Source: Amycolatopsis albispora (lineage in GTDB: Bacteria > Actinomycetota > Actinomycetes > Mycobacteriales > Pseudonocardiaceae). From it: a stretch of 64,000 bases of DNA. The notes under the pieces were generated by a model. That model was not told where the DNA came from. It made no database searches and saw only the letters and a program-made list of their open reading frames with translations. The translations under genes were made by a program, and so were the position numbers. This document shows positions 1 through 8,259 of this stretch, piece by piece (the first letter of the stretch is position 1; each line of letters begins with the position of its first letter). Location: contig NZ_CP015163.1 in the NCBI RefSeq assembly GCF_003312875.1, forward strand, positions 7,378,001 through 7,442,000, given 5' to 3'.

Positions 1-1008
1 CCGCTGCTGTCCGCGGTGACCAGCCAGTGGGAACGCCGGAAGCTGCTGGTGGTCGCGCTGGGCGTGACCGCGGCGGGCAACTTCCTCGCCGCGCTGGTGA
101 CCGACTACCCGCTGCTGTTCGCCGCGCGGGTGATCACCGCGATCGGCGCCGCCGTCTACACGCCGGTCGCCAGTGCGGTCGCCGCGGAACTGAGTCCGCC
201 GGAACGCCGTGGCCGCGCGGTCGCGATGGTGTTCGGCGGGCTCACTGTGGCCACCATTCTCGGCGTGCCGCTGGGCAGCCTGATGTCGCAGCACGGCGGG
301 TACCGGCTGGTGTTCGCGCTGGTCGGCGTGGTCGCGCTGGCCGGGGCGGTGGCCGTGCGGCTGATGCTGCCGTCGGTCGCGCCGCAGCCGCCGGTGCCGT
401 TCCTGGCGCGGTTCACCGTGGCGAAGGACCCGCGGGTGCTGGCCCTGCTCGCCGCGACCGCGCTCGGCTGCCTCGGCGCGTTCACCGTCTACACCTTCAT
501 CACGCCGCTGCTCGCGGAAACCGCCGGTGTGCAGGGCACGCTGGTCAGCGTGCTGCTGTTCGCCTACGGCGCGGGCGGCGTGCTGGGCAATTCGGTCGGC
601 GGCCGGATCACCGACCGCTGGGGCTCGCGGCGGCCGCTGATCGGCGTGATGAGCGCGATGGCGCTCACGCTCGCGGTCATGCCGTTCACCGCGACTTCGG
701 TGGTCGGTGCGGCGGTGACGCTGTTCGTCTGGGGCCTGTCGACGTGGTCGGTGAACCCGCCGATCCAGCACCGGCTGATCGAGGTGGCCGGGCCGTCGTC
801 GGGGTTGGCGCTGTCGCTGAACGCGTCGGCGATCTATCTCGGCGTCGGGCTGGCGAGCGTCGCGGGCGGGGTGGTCACGCGGTACGGCGGGCCGACGTTG
901 CTGCCGACGGTGGCCGCGGTGCTGACCGTGGGCGCCGGTTCGATCGCGATGCTGGCGTGGCGGCGGCGTGCCGCTGTCGCCCCGCCGGTGCCCGCCGCTG
1001 TGGGATGA
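1..1008 (+). CDS. MFS transporter, 5' end cut by the window edge
   Basis: The reading frame is open from base 1, so the N-terminus lies outside the window; the GTG at 16 is internal and probably not the start. About 335 residues are visible, with some ten hydrophobic segments and short basic loops. They include a SPPERRGRA loop and a second-half loop around DRWGSRRPL, the usual MFS loop signatures. It resembles sugar-efflux/AraJ-type or drug-efflux permeases of the inner membrane. The substrate cannot be told from sequence. It ends at TGA 1006-1008, shortly before the methyltransferase gene on the same strand. Confidence 0.85.
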   Translation, partial: PLLSAVTSQWERRKLLVVALGVTAAGNFLAALVTDYPLLFAARVITAIGAAVYTPVASAVAAELSPPERRGRAVAMVFGGLTVATILGVPLGSLMSQHGGYRLVFALVGVVALAGAVAVRLMLPSVAPQPPVPFLARFTVAKDPRVLALLAATALGCLGAFTVYTFITPLLAETAGVQGTLVSVLLFAYGAGGVLGNSVGGRITDRWGSRRPLIGVMSAMALTLAVMPFTATSVVGAAVTLFVWGLSTWSVNPPIQHRLIEVAGPSSGLALSLNASAIYLGVGLASVAGGVVTRYGGPTLLPTVAAVLTVGAGSIAMLAWRRRAAVAPPVPAAVG

Positions 1009-1057
1009 TGGGCGACATGCTGATCTCGATTCTGGGAGGCGGTTCGCCTCAGGCCCG

Positions 1058-1576
1058 GTGAGCCCGTCGATCCGGGTGCGCACCCCCGGAGAACTGCGGG
1101 CTTCCCGCCGGCGCCGCGCGCACCGGTGCTGGGGACATCTGCTGGCCGCCCCGCTCTGGCCGTTGCACGGCGCGAATCTGGGAACCTTGCTGAGAACCTG
1201 CGACGCCGTGGGCGCCTGCCTCGCGGTGCCGCGGTTCTCGTGGGTGCCCGAAGCGTTGCGGCGAGGGAACACTCTGCGGCAACCCGCCTGCGTGCACTGG
1301 GTGAACGACCCGCTCGGCTGGCTGGGGCGCCAACGCGACGCGGGCACGGCGGTGGACGGTGTCGAGCTGGACGACGAGTCGATCCGGCTGGCCGACCTGC
1401 CCGCCGCGCGTGGTCGCACGGTCGTGGTGCTCGGGCACGAGCAGCACGGCATCCCGCCCGAAGCGCTGGATCTGCTCGACGCGGTGGTGGAGATCCCGAT
1501 GGTGGGCACGGGCAGCAGCCTGAACGTGGCCGTGGCGGGCAGCCTGGTGCTCTACAAGCTGGCGGGACTGGTGTGA
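1058..1576 (+). CDS. TrmH/SpoU (SPOUT) family RNA 2'-O-methyltransferase
   Basis: About 172 residues from the GTG at 1058; a GTG at 1076 is also possible, and a more upstream in-frame start would overlap the MFS gene. SPOUT motifs are in order: NLGTLLRTCDAVG near residue 40 (motif 1), VVVLGHEQHGIP near 122-133 (motif 2), and SLNVAVAGSLVLYKLA near 154-169 (motif 3, the knot and SAM-binding loop). It is short and has no N-terminal L30e-like substrate domain, like TrmL- or TrmH-type enzymes. It should methylate a ribose in tRNA or rRNA; the target is unknown. GHEQHG replaces the commoner GNEGxG. Its TGA overlaps the GTG of the next gene, so the two are probably translationally coupled. Confidence 0.8.
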   Translation: MSPSIRVRTPGELRASRRRRAHRCWGHLLAAPLWPLHGANLGTLLRTCDAVGACLAVPRFSWVPEALRRGNTLRQPACVHWVNDPLGWLGRQRDAGTAVDGVELDDESIRLADLPAARGRTVVVLGHEQHGIPPEALDLLDAVVEIPMVGTGSSLNVAVAGSLVLYKLAGLV

Positions 1577-2238
1577 GCACTAGGCTTGCCGGGGTGACCG
1601 AGGTGCTCGCGGAAGTGGACGGGGTCTGCGGCCAGCTGGTGCTGCGCCGCGCCGGGGCGGACTTCGAGGTGATCGCGAACGGGGTGTTCCTGATGGACAC
1701 CCGCAACGGGGAATCGGAGCGGCTGCTGGTTTCGGTGGCCGCGGACCTGGTGCCGGGGCGGGCGCGCATGCTGATCGGCGGGCTGGGCGTCGGCTACTCG
1801 CTGCGGGCGGCGCTCGACCACGACGGTGTCGGCGAGGTCTTCGTGGTGGAGCGGGAACCCGCGGTGATCGACTGGAACCGCACCGGCCCGCTGCGCGAAG
1901 TCCACCGCGACGCGCTCGCCGATCCGCGGGTCACCGTGGTCGAGGCCGACCTGGTGCGGTGGTTGCGGGAAACTCGCGAGACCTTCGACGCCCTGTGCCT
2001 GGACATCGACAACGGTCCGAAGTGGACAGTGACGGCGGGCAACGCGTCGCTCTACGGCGAGGCCGGGCTGGACAGCCTGGCCGCCCGCCTGCGCCCCGGC
2101 GGGGTGCTCGCGGTGTGGAGCGCCGAAGCCAGCGACGAGTTCACCGAGCGGCTGCGGGCGCGGTTCAACGAGGTGCGGGTGCTGGAGGTCCCAGTCCCCA
2201 GAGGCGAACCCGACGTGGTCTGGATCGCCCGCGTCTGA
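1573..2238 (+). CDS. Spermidine synthase-like SAM-dependent methyltransferase fold protein
   Basis: 221 residues from the GTG at 1573, which overlaps the upstream stop as GTGA; a GTG at 1594 is an alternative. A Rossmann core is visible: IGGLGVGYSLRAAL at residues 68-81 (motif I), VFVVEREPAVIDW at about 89-101 (motif II acidic residue), and ALCLDIDNGP near 139-148 (motif IV). This resembles the PolyA/SpeE-like domain proteins often labelled spermidine synthase in actinomycetes. The N-terminal beta-strand domain of true spermidine synthases is reduced, so polyamine synthesis is not established; a small-molecule methyltransferase or aminopropyltransferase is possible. Confidence 0.7.
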   Translation: MSTRLAGVTEVLAEVDGVCGQLVLRRAGADFEVIANGVFLMDTRNGESERLLVSVAADLVPGRARMLIGGLGVGYSLRAALDHDGVGEVFVVEREPAVIDWNRTGPLREVHRDALADPRVTVVEADLVRWLRETRETFDALCLDIDNGPKWTVTAGNASLYGEAGLDSLAARLRPGGVLAVWSAEASDEFTERLRARFNEVRVLEVPVPRGEPDVVWIARV

Positions 2239-2284
2239 CGTGGCGCGACTGTCGTCGTGACCGGCCGCGTGTCAGGATCGGCAC

Positions 2285-2863
2285 ATGACCCGCAAACTTC
2301 GCCTCACCGGGGACGCCGCGGCGGACAAGCTGCTCTCCGACGACCCGTTCGCCCTGCTCACCGGGATGCTGCTCGACCAGCAGATCGCTATGGAGGTCGC
2401 CTTCATCGGCCCGCGCAAGATCGCCGAGCGCATGGACGGCTTCAGCGTCACGAAGATCGCCGAGGCCGATCTGGAGGAGTTCGTCGAGCTGTGCGTGCAG
2501 AAGCCGGCCATCCACCGCTACGGCGGTTCGATGGCGCGCCGCGTGCACGCGCTGGCGCAGCACATCGTCGAGCAGTACGACGGCAAGACCGACAACATCT
2601 GGAAGAAGGGCAAGCCGGACGGCAAGGAGGTGCTGAAGCGGCTCAAGGCGCTGCCGGGGTTCGGTGACCAGAAGGCGCGCATCTTCCTGGCGCTGCTCGG
2701 CAAGCAGCGCGGCGTGCAGCCGGAGGGCTGGCGCGAGGCCGCCGGGGCCTACGGCGAAGAGGGCTCGCACCGGTCGATCGCCGACGTCACCAGCCCGGAG
2801 GCACTGGCCGAGGTGCGCGCGTTCAAAAAGGCCACGAAGGCCGCCGGCCAGAAAACCGGCTAA
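2285..2863 (+). CDS. HhH-GPD-type base-excision DNA repair protein
   Basis: 192 residues. A helical N-terminal half contains LLTGMLLDQQIAMEVAF (residues 25-41), typical of HhH-GPD glycosylases. A helix-hairpin-helix LPGFGDQKA follows at 123-131, and a basic C-terminal tail ends the protein. The family excises damaged bases; the lesion recognised by this short actinobacterial branch is not known to me. There is no C-terminal Fe-S cluster cysteine array, unlike Nth or MutY. It converges with the next gene and the two stop codons overlap by 4 bp. Confidence 0.8.
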   Translation: MTRKLRLTGDAAADKLLSDDPFALLTGMLLDQQIAMEVAFIGPRKIAERMDGFSVTKIAEADLEEFVELCVQKPAIHRYGGSMARRVHALAQHIVEQYDGKTDNIWKKGKPDGKEVLKRLKALPGFGDQKARIFLALLGKQRGVQPEGWREAAGAYGEEGSHRSIADVTSPEALAEVRAFKKATKAAGQKTG

Positions 2864-3225
2864 CGCGGTAGCGGGCGCCTGCCCGCGAACCCGAGGTCCG
2901 CGCGGTGGTACCAGCCCAGCTCCTCGTCGCCTTCCAGCCAGCACAGGAGGACCGGGACGCCGTGCAGCTCGGCCGGGAAGTCGATCAGCAGCGGCGCGAA
3001 GCCCTTCAGCTCGGCGCCGGTCTGCTGGATGGTGCTCATCAGCTCGTCCAGCCGCGCCTGCGCCGCCTTCAGCTCGGGCAGGCCGCCGAGCGTGGTCGCG
3101 GCACCCTCCGGGGTGAGCGAAGCGGCCAGCTCCGCCGCGTCGGCGCGCAGCGCGATCAGTTCGTCGATGCACGGCCGCAGCTGCTCCAGCTCGGCCCGCG
3201 CCTCCGGCACCGTGAACAGTCCCAT
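2860..3225 (-). CDS. DUF2203 family protein
   Basis: 121 residues starting at ATG 3225; the frame is open further upstream but the homology-like part starts at MGLFTVPEARAELEQL. The first two thirds is a helical, probably coiled-coil region. It ends with the conserved tail WLEGDEELGWYHR followed by a GFAGRRPL motif, the signature of DUF2203 proteins. The function is unknown. It is transcribed toward the HhH-GPD gene and shares 4 bp with its 3' end; icd lies divergently upstream. Confidence 0.7.
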   Translation of the reverse strand: MGLFTVPEARAELEQLRPCIDELIALRADAAELAASLTPEGAATTLGGLPELKAAQARLDELMSTIQQTGAELKGFAPLLIDFPAELHGVPVLLCWLEGDEELGWYHRADLGFAGRRPLPR

Positions 3226-3419
3226 GCCGATGAGGGTGCCAGCTGCGGCTGGCGGGCCCGATGCTGCCCTGGTTTGATGCCGTCGAAGGCGTCCGCCCGC
3301 CATTACTGCTGAGTAACCAGGGTGCGGCCACACCCCGCCCGGATTTACCAGTACGCTTGTACCGCTACCACGAGACGTGCAAAGAGACGCGAAGACCCGC
3401 GAGAGGAGCACCGCTGCTC

Positions 3420-4643
3420 ATGGCCAAGATCAAGGTCGAGGGGACCGTCGTCGAGCTCGACGGCGATGAGATGACCCGCATCATCTGGCAGTTCATCAAG
3501 GACAAGCTGGTCCACCCCTACCTGGACCTCAATCTCGAGTACTACGACCTGGGCATCGAGGAGCGGGACCGCACCGACGACCAGATCACCGTCGACTCGG
3601 CGAACGCCATCAAGCGCCACGGCGTCGGCGTGAAGTGCGCCACCATCACCCCGGACGAGGCGCGCGTCGAGGAGTTCGGCCTGAAGAAGATGTGGCGGAG
3701 CCCGAACGGCACCATCCGCAACATCCTCGGCGGTGTCGTCTTCCGCGAGCCGATCATCATCCAGAACATCCCGCGCCTGGTACCCGGCTGGACCAAGCCG
3801 ATCATCATCGGCCGCCACGCCCACGGTGACCAGTACAAGGCCACCGACTTCAAGGTCCCCGGCCCCGGCACGCTGACCATCACCTACACGCCGGAGGACG
3901 GCTCCGAGCCGATGGAGTTCGAGGTCGCCAAGTACCCGGAGGGTGGCGGCGTCGCGATCGGCATGTACAACTACCGCCGCTCGATCGAGGACTTCGCCCG
4001 CGCCTCGCTGCAGTACGGCCTCGACCGCGAGATGCCGGTCTACATGTCGACCAAGAACACCATCCTCAAGGCCTACGACGGCATGTTCAAGGACGTGTTC
4101 CAGGAGATCTTCGACGCCGAGTTCAAGGCCGACTTCGACGCCAAGGGCCTGACCTACGAGCACCGCCTGATCGACGACATGGTCGCCGCGGCGCTGAAGT
4201 GGGAGGGCGGCTACGTCTGGGCCTGCAAGAACTACGACGGTGACGTGCAGTCCGACACCGTGGCGCAGGGCTTCGGCTCGCTCGGCCTGATGACCTCGGT
4301 GCTGCGCACCCCGGACGGCAAGACCGTCGAGGCCGAGGCCGCGCACGGCACGGTCACCCGGCACTACCGCCAGCACCAGCAGGGCAAGCCGACCTCGACC
4401 AACCCGATCGCCTCGATCTACGCCTGGACCCGCGGCCTCGAGCACCGCGGCAAGCTGGACTCGAACGCCGAGCTGATCGGCTTCGCGAACAAGCTGGAGC
4501 AGGTCGTCGTGGAGACCGTCGAGAGCGGCAAGATGACCAAGGACCTCGCGCTGCTGGTCGGCAAGGACCAGCCGTACCAGACCACCGAGGAGTTCCTCGC
4601 GACGCTGGACGAGAACCTGCAGAAGAAGGTCGCCCAGGGCTGA
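3420..4643 (+). CDS. icd: NADP-dependent isocitrate dehydrogenase
   Basis: 407 residues, the size of type II (eukaryote-like, homodimeric) NADP-IDHs. It oxidatively decarboxylates isocitrate to 2-oxoglutarate in the cytoplasmic TCA cycle. Visible family signatures are [19 protein letters not shown] at 65-83, [11 protein letters not shown] at 91-101 (isocitrate-phosphate loop region), [14 protein letters not shown] (catalytic Tyr/Asp region) and [14 protein letters not shown] (NADP loop). The ATG at 3420 is chosen because GAGAGGAG lies at 3401-3408. A strong hairpin follows the stop. The neighbourhood with trpS, dac and sdh matches the conserved actinobacterial order. Confidence 0.97.
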   Translation: MAKIKVEGTVVELDGDEMTRIIWQFIKDKLVHPYLDLNLEYYDLGIEERDRTDDQITVDSANAIKRHGVGVKCATITPDEARVEEFGLKKMWRSPNGTIRNILGGVVFREPIIIQNIPRLVPGWTKPIIIGRHAHGDQYKATDFKVPGPGTLTITYTPEDGSEPMEFEVAKYPEGGGVAIGMYNYRRSIEDFARASLQYGLDREMPVYMSTKNTILKAYDGMFKDVFQEIFDAEFKADFDAKGLTYEHRLIDDMVAAALKWEGGYVWACKNYDGDVQSDTVAQGFGSLGLMTSVLRTPDGKTVEAEAAHGTVTRHYRQHQQGKPTSTNPIASIYAWTRGLEHRGKLDSNAELIGFANKLEQVVVETVESGKMTKDLALLVGKDQPYQTTEEFLATLDENLQKKVAQG

Positions 4644-4654
4644 CCTGCCGACCG

Positions 4655-4702
4655 ACCACCCAGGGTGACCGGCCGGTCACGGCGTTGGCCTCCCTGGGTG
4701 GT
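4655..4702 (+). terminator. Branched hairpin downstream of icd
   Basis: ACCACCCAGGG (4655-4665) and CCCTGGGTGGT (4692-4702) form perfect 11-bp arms. The enclosed loop carries a second dyad, TGACCGGCCGGTCA (4666-4679). The RNA would fold as a long stem with a nested hairpin and no U-tract, consistent with a GC-type terminator or 3' stabiliser. Confidence 0.7.
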
Positions 4703-4797
4703 TGTCCCGGCGGCTCCTGTCTCTCGATCAACTCTGCGCATACCCTGGTCGGGACCAGGTTTTGCGGGGGCGTTCTCGCGGGCACTGAGGAGCACCG

Positions 4798-5121
4798 GTG
4801 GTACTCGGCATACCGAAGAAGGTCCTGATCGCCATCGCGGTGGTGGTCGGCATCGGCATCATCTACGTGATGGGCGCGGACAAGCGGGCCTCGGAGGCCA
4901 GCGGCGGTAGCGGCCCGACCGGCTGCCGGATGTCGGTCACCGCGGACATTCTCAACGTCCGGTCCGCGCCTGCCGAGAACGCCGAGATCGTCGGCAAGTT
5001 CAAGCAGGACGCCGAAACCGACGCGCACCCGGTGGTGCAGAACGGTTTCCGCAAGATCGACGAGAACCGCTGGGCCGCCGCGGAGTTCCTCAAGCCGCTG
5101 GCAGGCGCCAACTGCGGGTGA
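4798..5121 (+). CDS. Membrane-anchored SH3-domain protein
   Basis: 107 residues from a GTG at 4798, preceded by GAGGAG at 4787-4792. A single N-terminal transmembrane segment (about residues 8-25) is followed by a short linker. A bacterial SH3-type fold follows, with MSVTADILNVRSAPAENAEIVGK as its start and a WAAAEFLKPL end. Cysteines near 41 and 106 could pair outside the membrane. SH3 domains of this kind bind peptidoglycan or proteins at the cell surface. The stop is immediately followed by the end of the convergent MBL gene. Confidence 0.7.
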   Translation: MVLGIPKKVLIAIAVVVGIGIIYVMGADKRASEASGGSGPTGCRMSVTADILNVRSAPAENAEIVGKFKQDAETDAHPVVQNGFRKIDENRWAAAEFLKPLAGANCG

Positions 5122-5853
5122 TCACAGCTCCACGGTGAGCCCCTCGTCGGCGAGCAGGATCTCGCCGTCGAACACCTCGGCCGCCTGATGTGCGGACACC
5201 TGCCGGTCGCTGCCCGGCCAGAAGTGCGTCAGCAGCAGTCTTTTCGCGCCCGCGCGGGCGGCCCAGCCCGCGGCTTCGGTCGCGGTCATCACGTACCGCG
5301 GTTCGGTCCGCGGTGATGGTCCCTGCAGCGTCGATTCCACGATGAAGAGGTCCGCGTCCGCGCCGAGTTCGGCCAGCGCGGGGCTGGGGCCGCTGTCGCC
5401 GGTGTAGGCGACGGTCAACCCGGGCAGGCTCAGCCGCACGCCCCAGTTCGGCACGTGGTGCGGCAGGCGCCAGGTGCGGAGCGTGAACGGCCCCACCGAA
5501 GTGGTGGTCGGCAGATCGTGGAACTCGTACACCTGGCCCGGATCGGGATTCGGCTCGACCACGCGGAGCACGTCCAGCACGTCCGGCGGGCAGTGCAGCG
5601 GCAGCCGGCCGCGGTCGCCGTAGTACCGCACGCGGCCGAGCGCGCTGAGGTCCGCGCAGTGATCGGGGTGGCTGTGCGTGACGATCGCCGCATCCACCCC
5701 ACCGTCCGGGCAGAGTTCGAGCAGCCGGGACGCGGTGCCGTAGCCGAGGTCGAGCACCAGCTGGAAGTCGTTGTGCCGCAGCAGGAACCCGCTGCACGCC
5801 CGGCCGGGTTCGGGCCACGCGCCGCAGCTGCCCAGCACCGTGAGTCGCGTCAT
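5122..5853 (-). CDS. MBL-fold metallo-hydrolase (RNase Z-like)
   Basis: 243 residues from ATG 5853. The metal-binding motif HSHPDHCAD lies at residues 60-68. Later ligands are visible as VAYTGDSGPS, an Asp strand, and LLLTHFWPG, the last His. The arrangement resembles stand-alone MBL phosphodiesterases of the RNase Z / ComEC-like group conserved in actinomycetes. There is no exosite arm characteristic of true tRNase Z, so a small phosphodiester or cyclic-nucleotide substrate is as likely as tRNA. It is divergent from the exonuclease III gene, with 51 bp between starts. Confidence 0.8.
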   Translation of the reverse strand: MTRLTVLGSCGAWPEPGRACSGFLLRHNDFQLVLDLGYGTASRLLELCPDGGVDAAIVTHSHPDHCADLSALGRVRYYGDRGRLPLHCPPDVLDVLRVVEPNPDPGQVYEFHDLPTTTSVGPFTLRTWRLPHHVPNWGVRLSLPGLTVAYTGDSGPSPALAELGADADLFIVESTLQGPSPRTEPRYVMTATEAAGWAARAGAKRLLLTHFWPGSDRQVSAHQAAEVFDGEILLADEGLTVEL

Positions 5854-5904
5854 CCGCCGATCCTGCCAGGGCAGGTTGTCGGGGGTGGCGGGTAGCCTCC
5901 GGGC

Positions 5905-6711
5905 GTGCTCACCGTCTCCACTGTCAACGTCAACGGAATGCGTGCCGCGGCCAAGAAGGGGTTCGTCGAGTGGCTGGCCGCCACGACGGCGGATGTGGTC
6001 GCCTGCCAGGAAGTGCGCGCGGAAACCGACCTGCTGCCGGACGAGGTCCGGGCGCCGGCGGGCTGGCACGCGTTCCACGCACCGTGCGAGCTGAAGGGCC
6101 GGGCCGGGGTGTCGCTGTACTCGCGGGCCGAGCCGGGGTCGGTGCGGATCGGCTTCGACGCGGCCGAGTTCGCCGAAAGCGGGCGGTACCTGGAGGCCAC
6201 CTTCGCCGACGTGGTGGTGGCGAGCCTGTACCTGCCGAGCGGGGATGTCGGCACGCCGCGGCAGGAGGAGAAGGAGCGGTTCATGGCCGCGTTCCTGCCG
6301 TACCTGGCCGACCTGCGCGGCAAGGCCGAGGCCGACGGGCGTGAGGTACTCGTGGTGGGGGACTGGAACATCGCGCACGCCGAGGTGGACCTGAAGAACT
6401 GGCGGACGAACCGGAAGAACTCGGGCTTCCTGCCGGAGGAACGGGCGTGGCTGGGCCGCGTCTACGACGAGGCCGGGTACGTCGATGTGCAGCGGCGCCT
6501 CGACCCGGAGGGGCCGGGCCCGTACACGTGGTGGTCGTACCGCGGCAAGGCCTTCGACAACGACGCCGGGTGGCGGATCGACCTGCACGTGGCCAGCCCC
6601 GGACTGGCGGACCGGTGCCGGTCCATCCAGGTGGAACGGGCCGCCTCCTACGACGAGCGCTGGTCCGACCACGCCCCGGTGACCGCCACCTACGACTGGC
6701 AGGCGGGCTAG
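5905..6711 (+). CDS. xth: Exodeoxyribonuclease III / AP endonuclease
   Basis: 268 residues from GTG 5905, of usual family length. Catalytic positions are visible: NVNGMRAA near residue 8, Glu36 in CQEVRAE (metal ligand), GDWNIAHAEVD at 152-162 (Asp/Asn pair) and SDHAP at 254-258 (general base His). It cleaves 5' of abasic sites and degrades 3' ends in base-excision repair. A REP-like palindrome, now split by an IS, lies just 3' of it. Confidence 0.93.
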   Translation: MLTVSTVNVNGMRAAAKKGFVEWLAATTADVVACQEVRAETDLLPDEVRAPAGWHAFHAPCELKGRAGVSLYSRAEPGSVRIGFDAAEFAESGRYLEATFADVVVASLYLPSGDVGTPRQEEKERFMAAFLPYLADLRGKAEADGREVLVVGDWNIAHAEVDLKNWRTNRKNSGFLPEERAWLGRVYDEAGYVDVQRRLDPEGPGPYTWWSYRGKAFDNDAGWRIDLHVASPGLADRCRSIQVERAASYDERWSDHAPVTATYDWQAG

Positions 6712-6766
6712 CCGACCGGGCGCGATCGTGCTGCGCACGAGTTCGTCACGGCTCGCTGCCCGGCTC

Positions 6767-6804
6767 CGGTGTCACGAATGTGGCTTTTGGGACGCCCAAC
6801 GTCT
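6767..6804. repeat. Left part of REP-like palindrome, ending in IS target duplication
   Basis: Left arm of the dispersed palindrome (CGGTGTCACGAATGTGGC onward) just downstream of exonuclease III. Bases 6790-6804, GGACGCCCAACGTCT, are one copy of a 15-bp direct repeat flanking the IS. With the IS and one repeat copy removed, the arm pairs with 8173-8195 to restore a 61-nt palindrome with a CCCAA loop. Confidence 0.9.
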
Positions 6805-8157
6805 TGTCGTGTCTCGGGAGATCTGTCGCAGTGTTGTCTCGGTTGTTGTGACACATGTTAGGCGGCGGGGGTGAGGGTGCCTTGCCAGTCTTTGGTGTGG
6901 TCGAGGTGGGTGTGGCCGATGGGGTGGCCGTGGCTGGTGTAGGCGGTGATCCGGTCGCCGTCGCGGATGATGGTGATGGTGTTGCCGGTGTGTTCGCGGC
7001 CGATGAGTAGGCGTTTTCGGTGTCCGAGATAGATGGTGCCGAGTTTGCTGACGGTGAGCCGGTGGATGGTGGCGTCGGTTTGGACGGGCGGGTGGGTGGG
7101 GCCGCCGTGGTGTTCGGCGTGGGTCCAGGCGTGGTGCGGGGTGTGGCGGCCGAGCGCGCTGTGCCCGCGGCGGGTGTTGTAGTAGTCGCGGTAGGTGTCG
7201 AGCAGTGTTTGCAGGCTGGTCAGGGTGGTTGGTGGGTGGGGTTGGCGAGCCAGCCATTTTTTGAGGGTTTGATGGTGGCGTTCGACTTTGCCGCAGGTTT
7301 GCGGGTGGTAGGGGCTGGAGTGGATCAGGCGGGCGCCGGTGGTGGTGACGGTGCGGGCGAACTGGGTGGGGCCGGCGTGTGGGTGCCGGGGATGGGCGGT
7401 GAAGGCGGGGCCGTTGTCGGAGAGCACGATCGCGGGTGGGCCGTGCTCGGTGAACGCGGCACTGATCGCGGTGCAGGCCGCCGCGGCGGTTTCCGACCGG
7501 GCTGCCTGGCAGGCCAGCAGCATGCGGGTGCAATCGTCGAGCACATCGAAGACCACGGCCTTGCTGCCGTCGGCGAGCACGATCTCGGTGGCGTCGATCT
7601 GGTAGCAGTCCCGGGGCCGGGCATAGCTGAACCGCCGCCAGGACGACCGCGGCCGTTTACGGGGGTTGCTGACCAGCAGGCCTTTCCGGTCCAGGACGCG
7701 GTTGATCGTGGCCCGCGACGGCACCGGCCAGCCCTGTCCCGCCCAGTCCCGCTCGGCCGCGAGCACCTCGAGCCGGTCATGGATGAAATCCGCGCCGTTG
7801 TCCGGCGCCAGTTCCTGGCGTAACCGCACGATCTGAGCCACCACCGGCTCCGCGGTGGCGTGCGGGACAGTGACCGGACGCCGGGACCGAGGACTCCACT
7901 GTCCCTCGGCCCGGGCCCGTTCCCGATGCCGGTAAAACGTGCGCCGGTCAACACCGTTGACCCGGCACCACTCCGACACGTTCCCGACATCAGCCCCCGC
8001 AGCCACCACCGCATCCATCAGATGCATCATCGCCCGTTTCCGCGCCATGGCCAGCCACCACAACGCCGTCCAGGCAACAGACCCCGCAGCATCACCCACC
8101 CAGGGTGTGTCACTTGCTCAGAGACACAACCTGTGTCACATCAGCTGAGACTGAACA
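6805..8157 (-). mobile_element. Complete IS481-family-like insertion sequence, 1353 bp
   Basis: The element is bounded by a 15-bp direct repeat, GGACGCCCAACGTCT, at 6790-6804 and 8158-8172. Its ends are imperfect inverted repeats: left TGTCGTGTCTC and right end complement TGTTCAGTCTC, with matching further in around GTGACACA. It holds one intact DDE transposase gene on the minus strand. Family placement rests on the transposase motifs and the TGT ends. The intact gene and identical target duplications suggest a recent insertion. Confidence 0.9.
6858..8048 (-). CDS. IS481-like DDE transposase
   Basis: 396 residues if it starts at MARKRAMM (8048); the frame is open to 8099. An N-terminal helix-turn-helix region (VSEWCRVNGVDRRTFYRH) precedes a retroviral-integrase-type core. 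The core has YQIDATEIV (first Asp), IVLSDNGPAF (second Asp) and HPQTCGKVERHHQTLKKWL (catalytic Glu). A C-terminal part rich in Thr, Arg and Gly follows. No frameshift or stop interrupts it, so it is probably active. It fills the IS apart from about 50-110 bp at each end. Confidence 0.93.
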   Translation of the reverse strand: MARKRAMMHLMDAVVAAGADVGNVSEWCRVNGVDRRTFYRHRERARAEGQWSPRSRRPVTVPHATAEPVVAQIVRLRQELAPDNGADFIHDRLEVLAAERDWAGQGWPVPSRATINRVLDRKGLLVSNPRKRPRSSWRRFSYARPRDCYQIDATEIVLADGSKAVVFDVLDDCTRMLLACQAARSETAAAACTAISAAFTEHGPPAIVLSDNGPAFTAHPRHPHAGPTQFARTVTTTGARLIHSSPYHPQTCGKVERHHQTLKKWLARQPHPPTTLTSLQTLLDTYRDYYNTRRGHSALGRHTPHHAWTHAEHHGGPTHPPVQTDATIHRLTVSKLGTIYLGHRKRLLIGREHTGNTITIIRDGDRITAYTSHGHPIGHTHLDHTKDWQGTLTPAA

Positions 8158-8195
8158 GGACGCCCAACGTCTCGAAAGCCACATTCGTGACACCG
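8158..8195. repeat. Right part of IS-split REP-like palindrome with target duplication
   Basis: Second copy of the 15-bp target duplication (8158-8172), followed by the right arm AAAGCCACATTCGTGACACC (8175-8194) of the palindrome whose left arm begins at 6767. Confidence 0.9.
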
Positions 8196-8259
8196 CGCCA
8201 GTGGGTGAACGGCGTTAACGCGCTCGACACCGCGGCGGGTGGTTTGCGAACGTTCCGGT

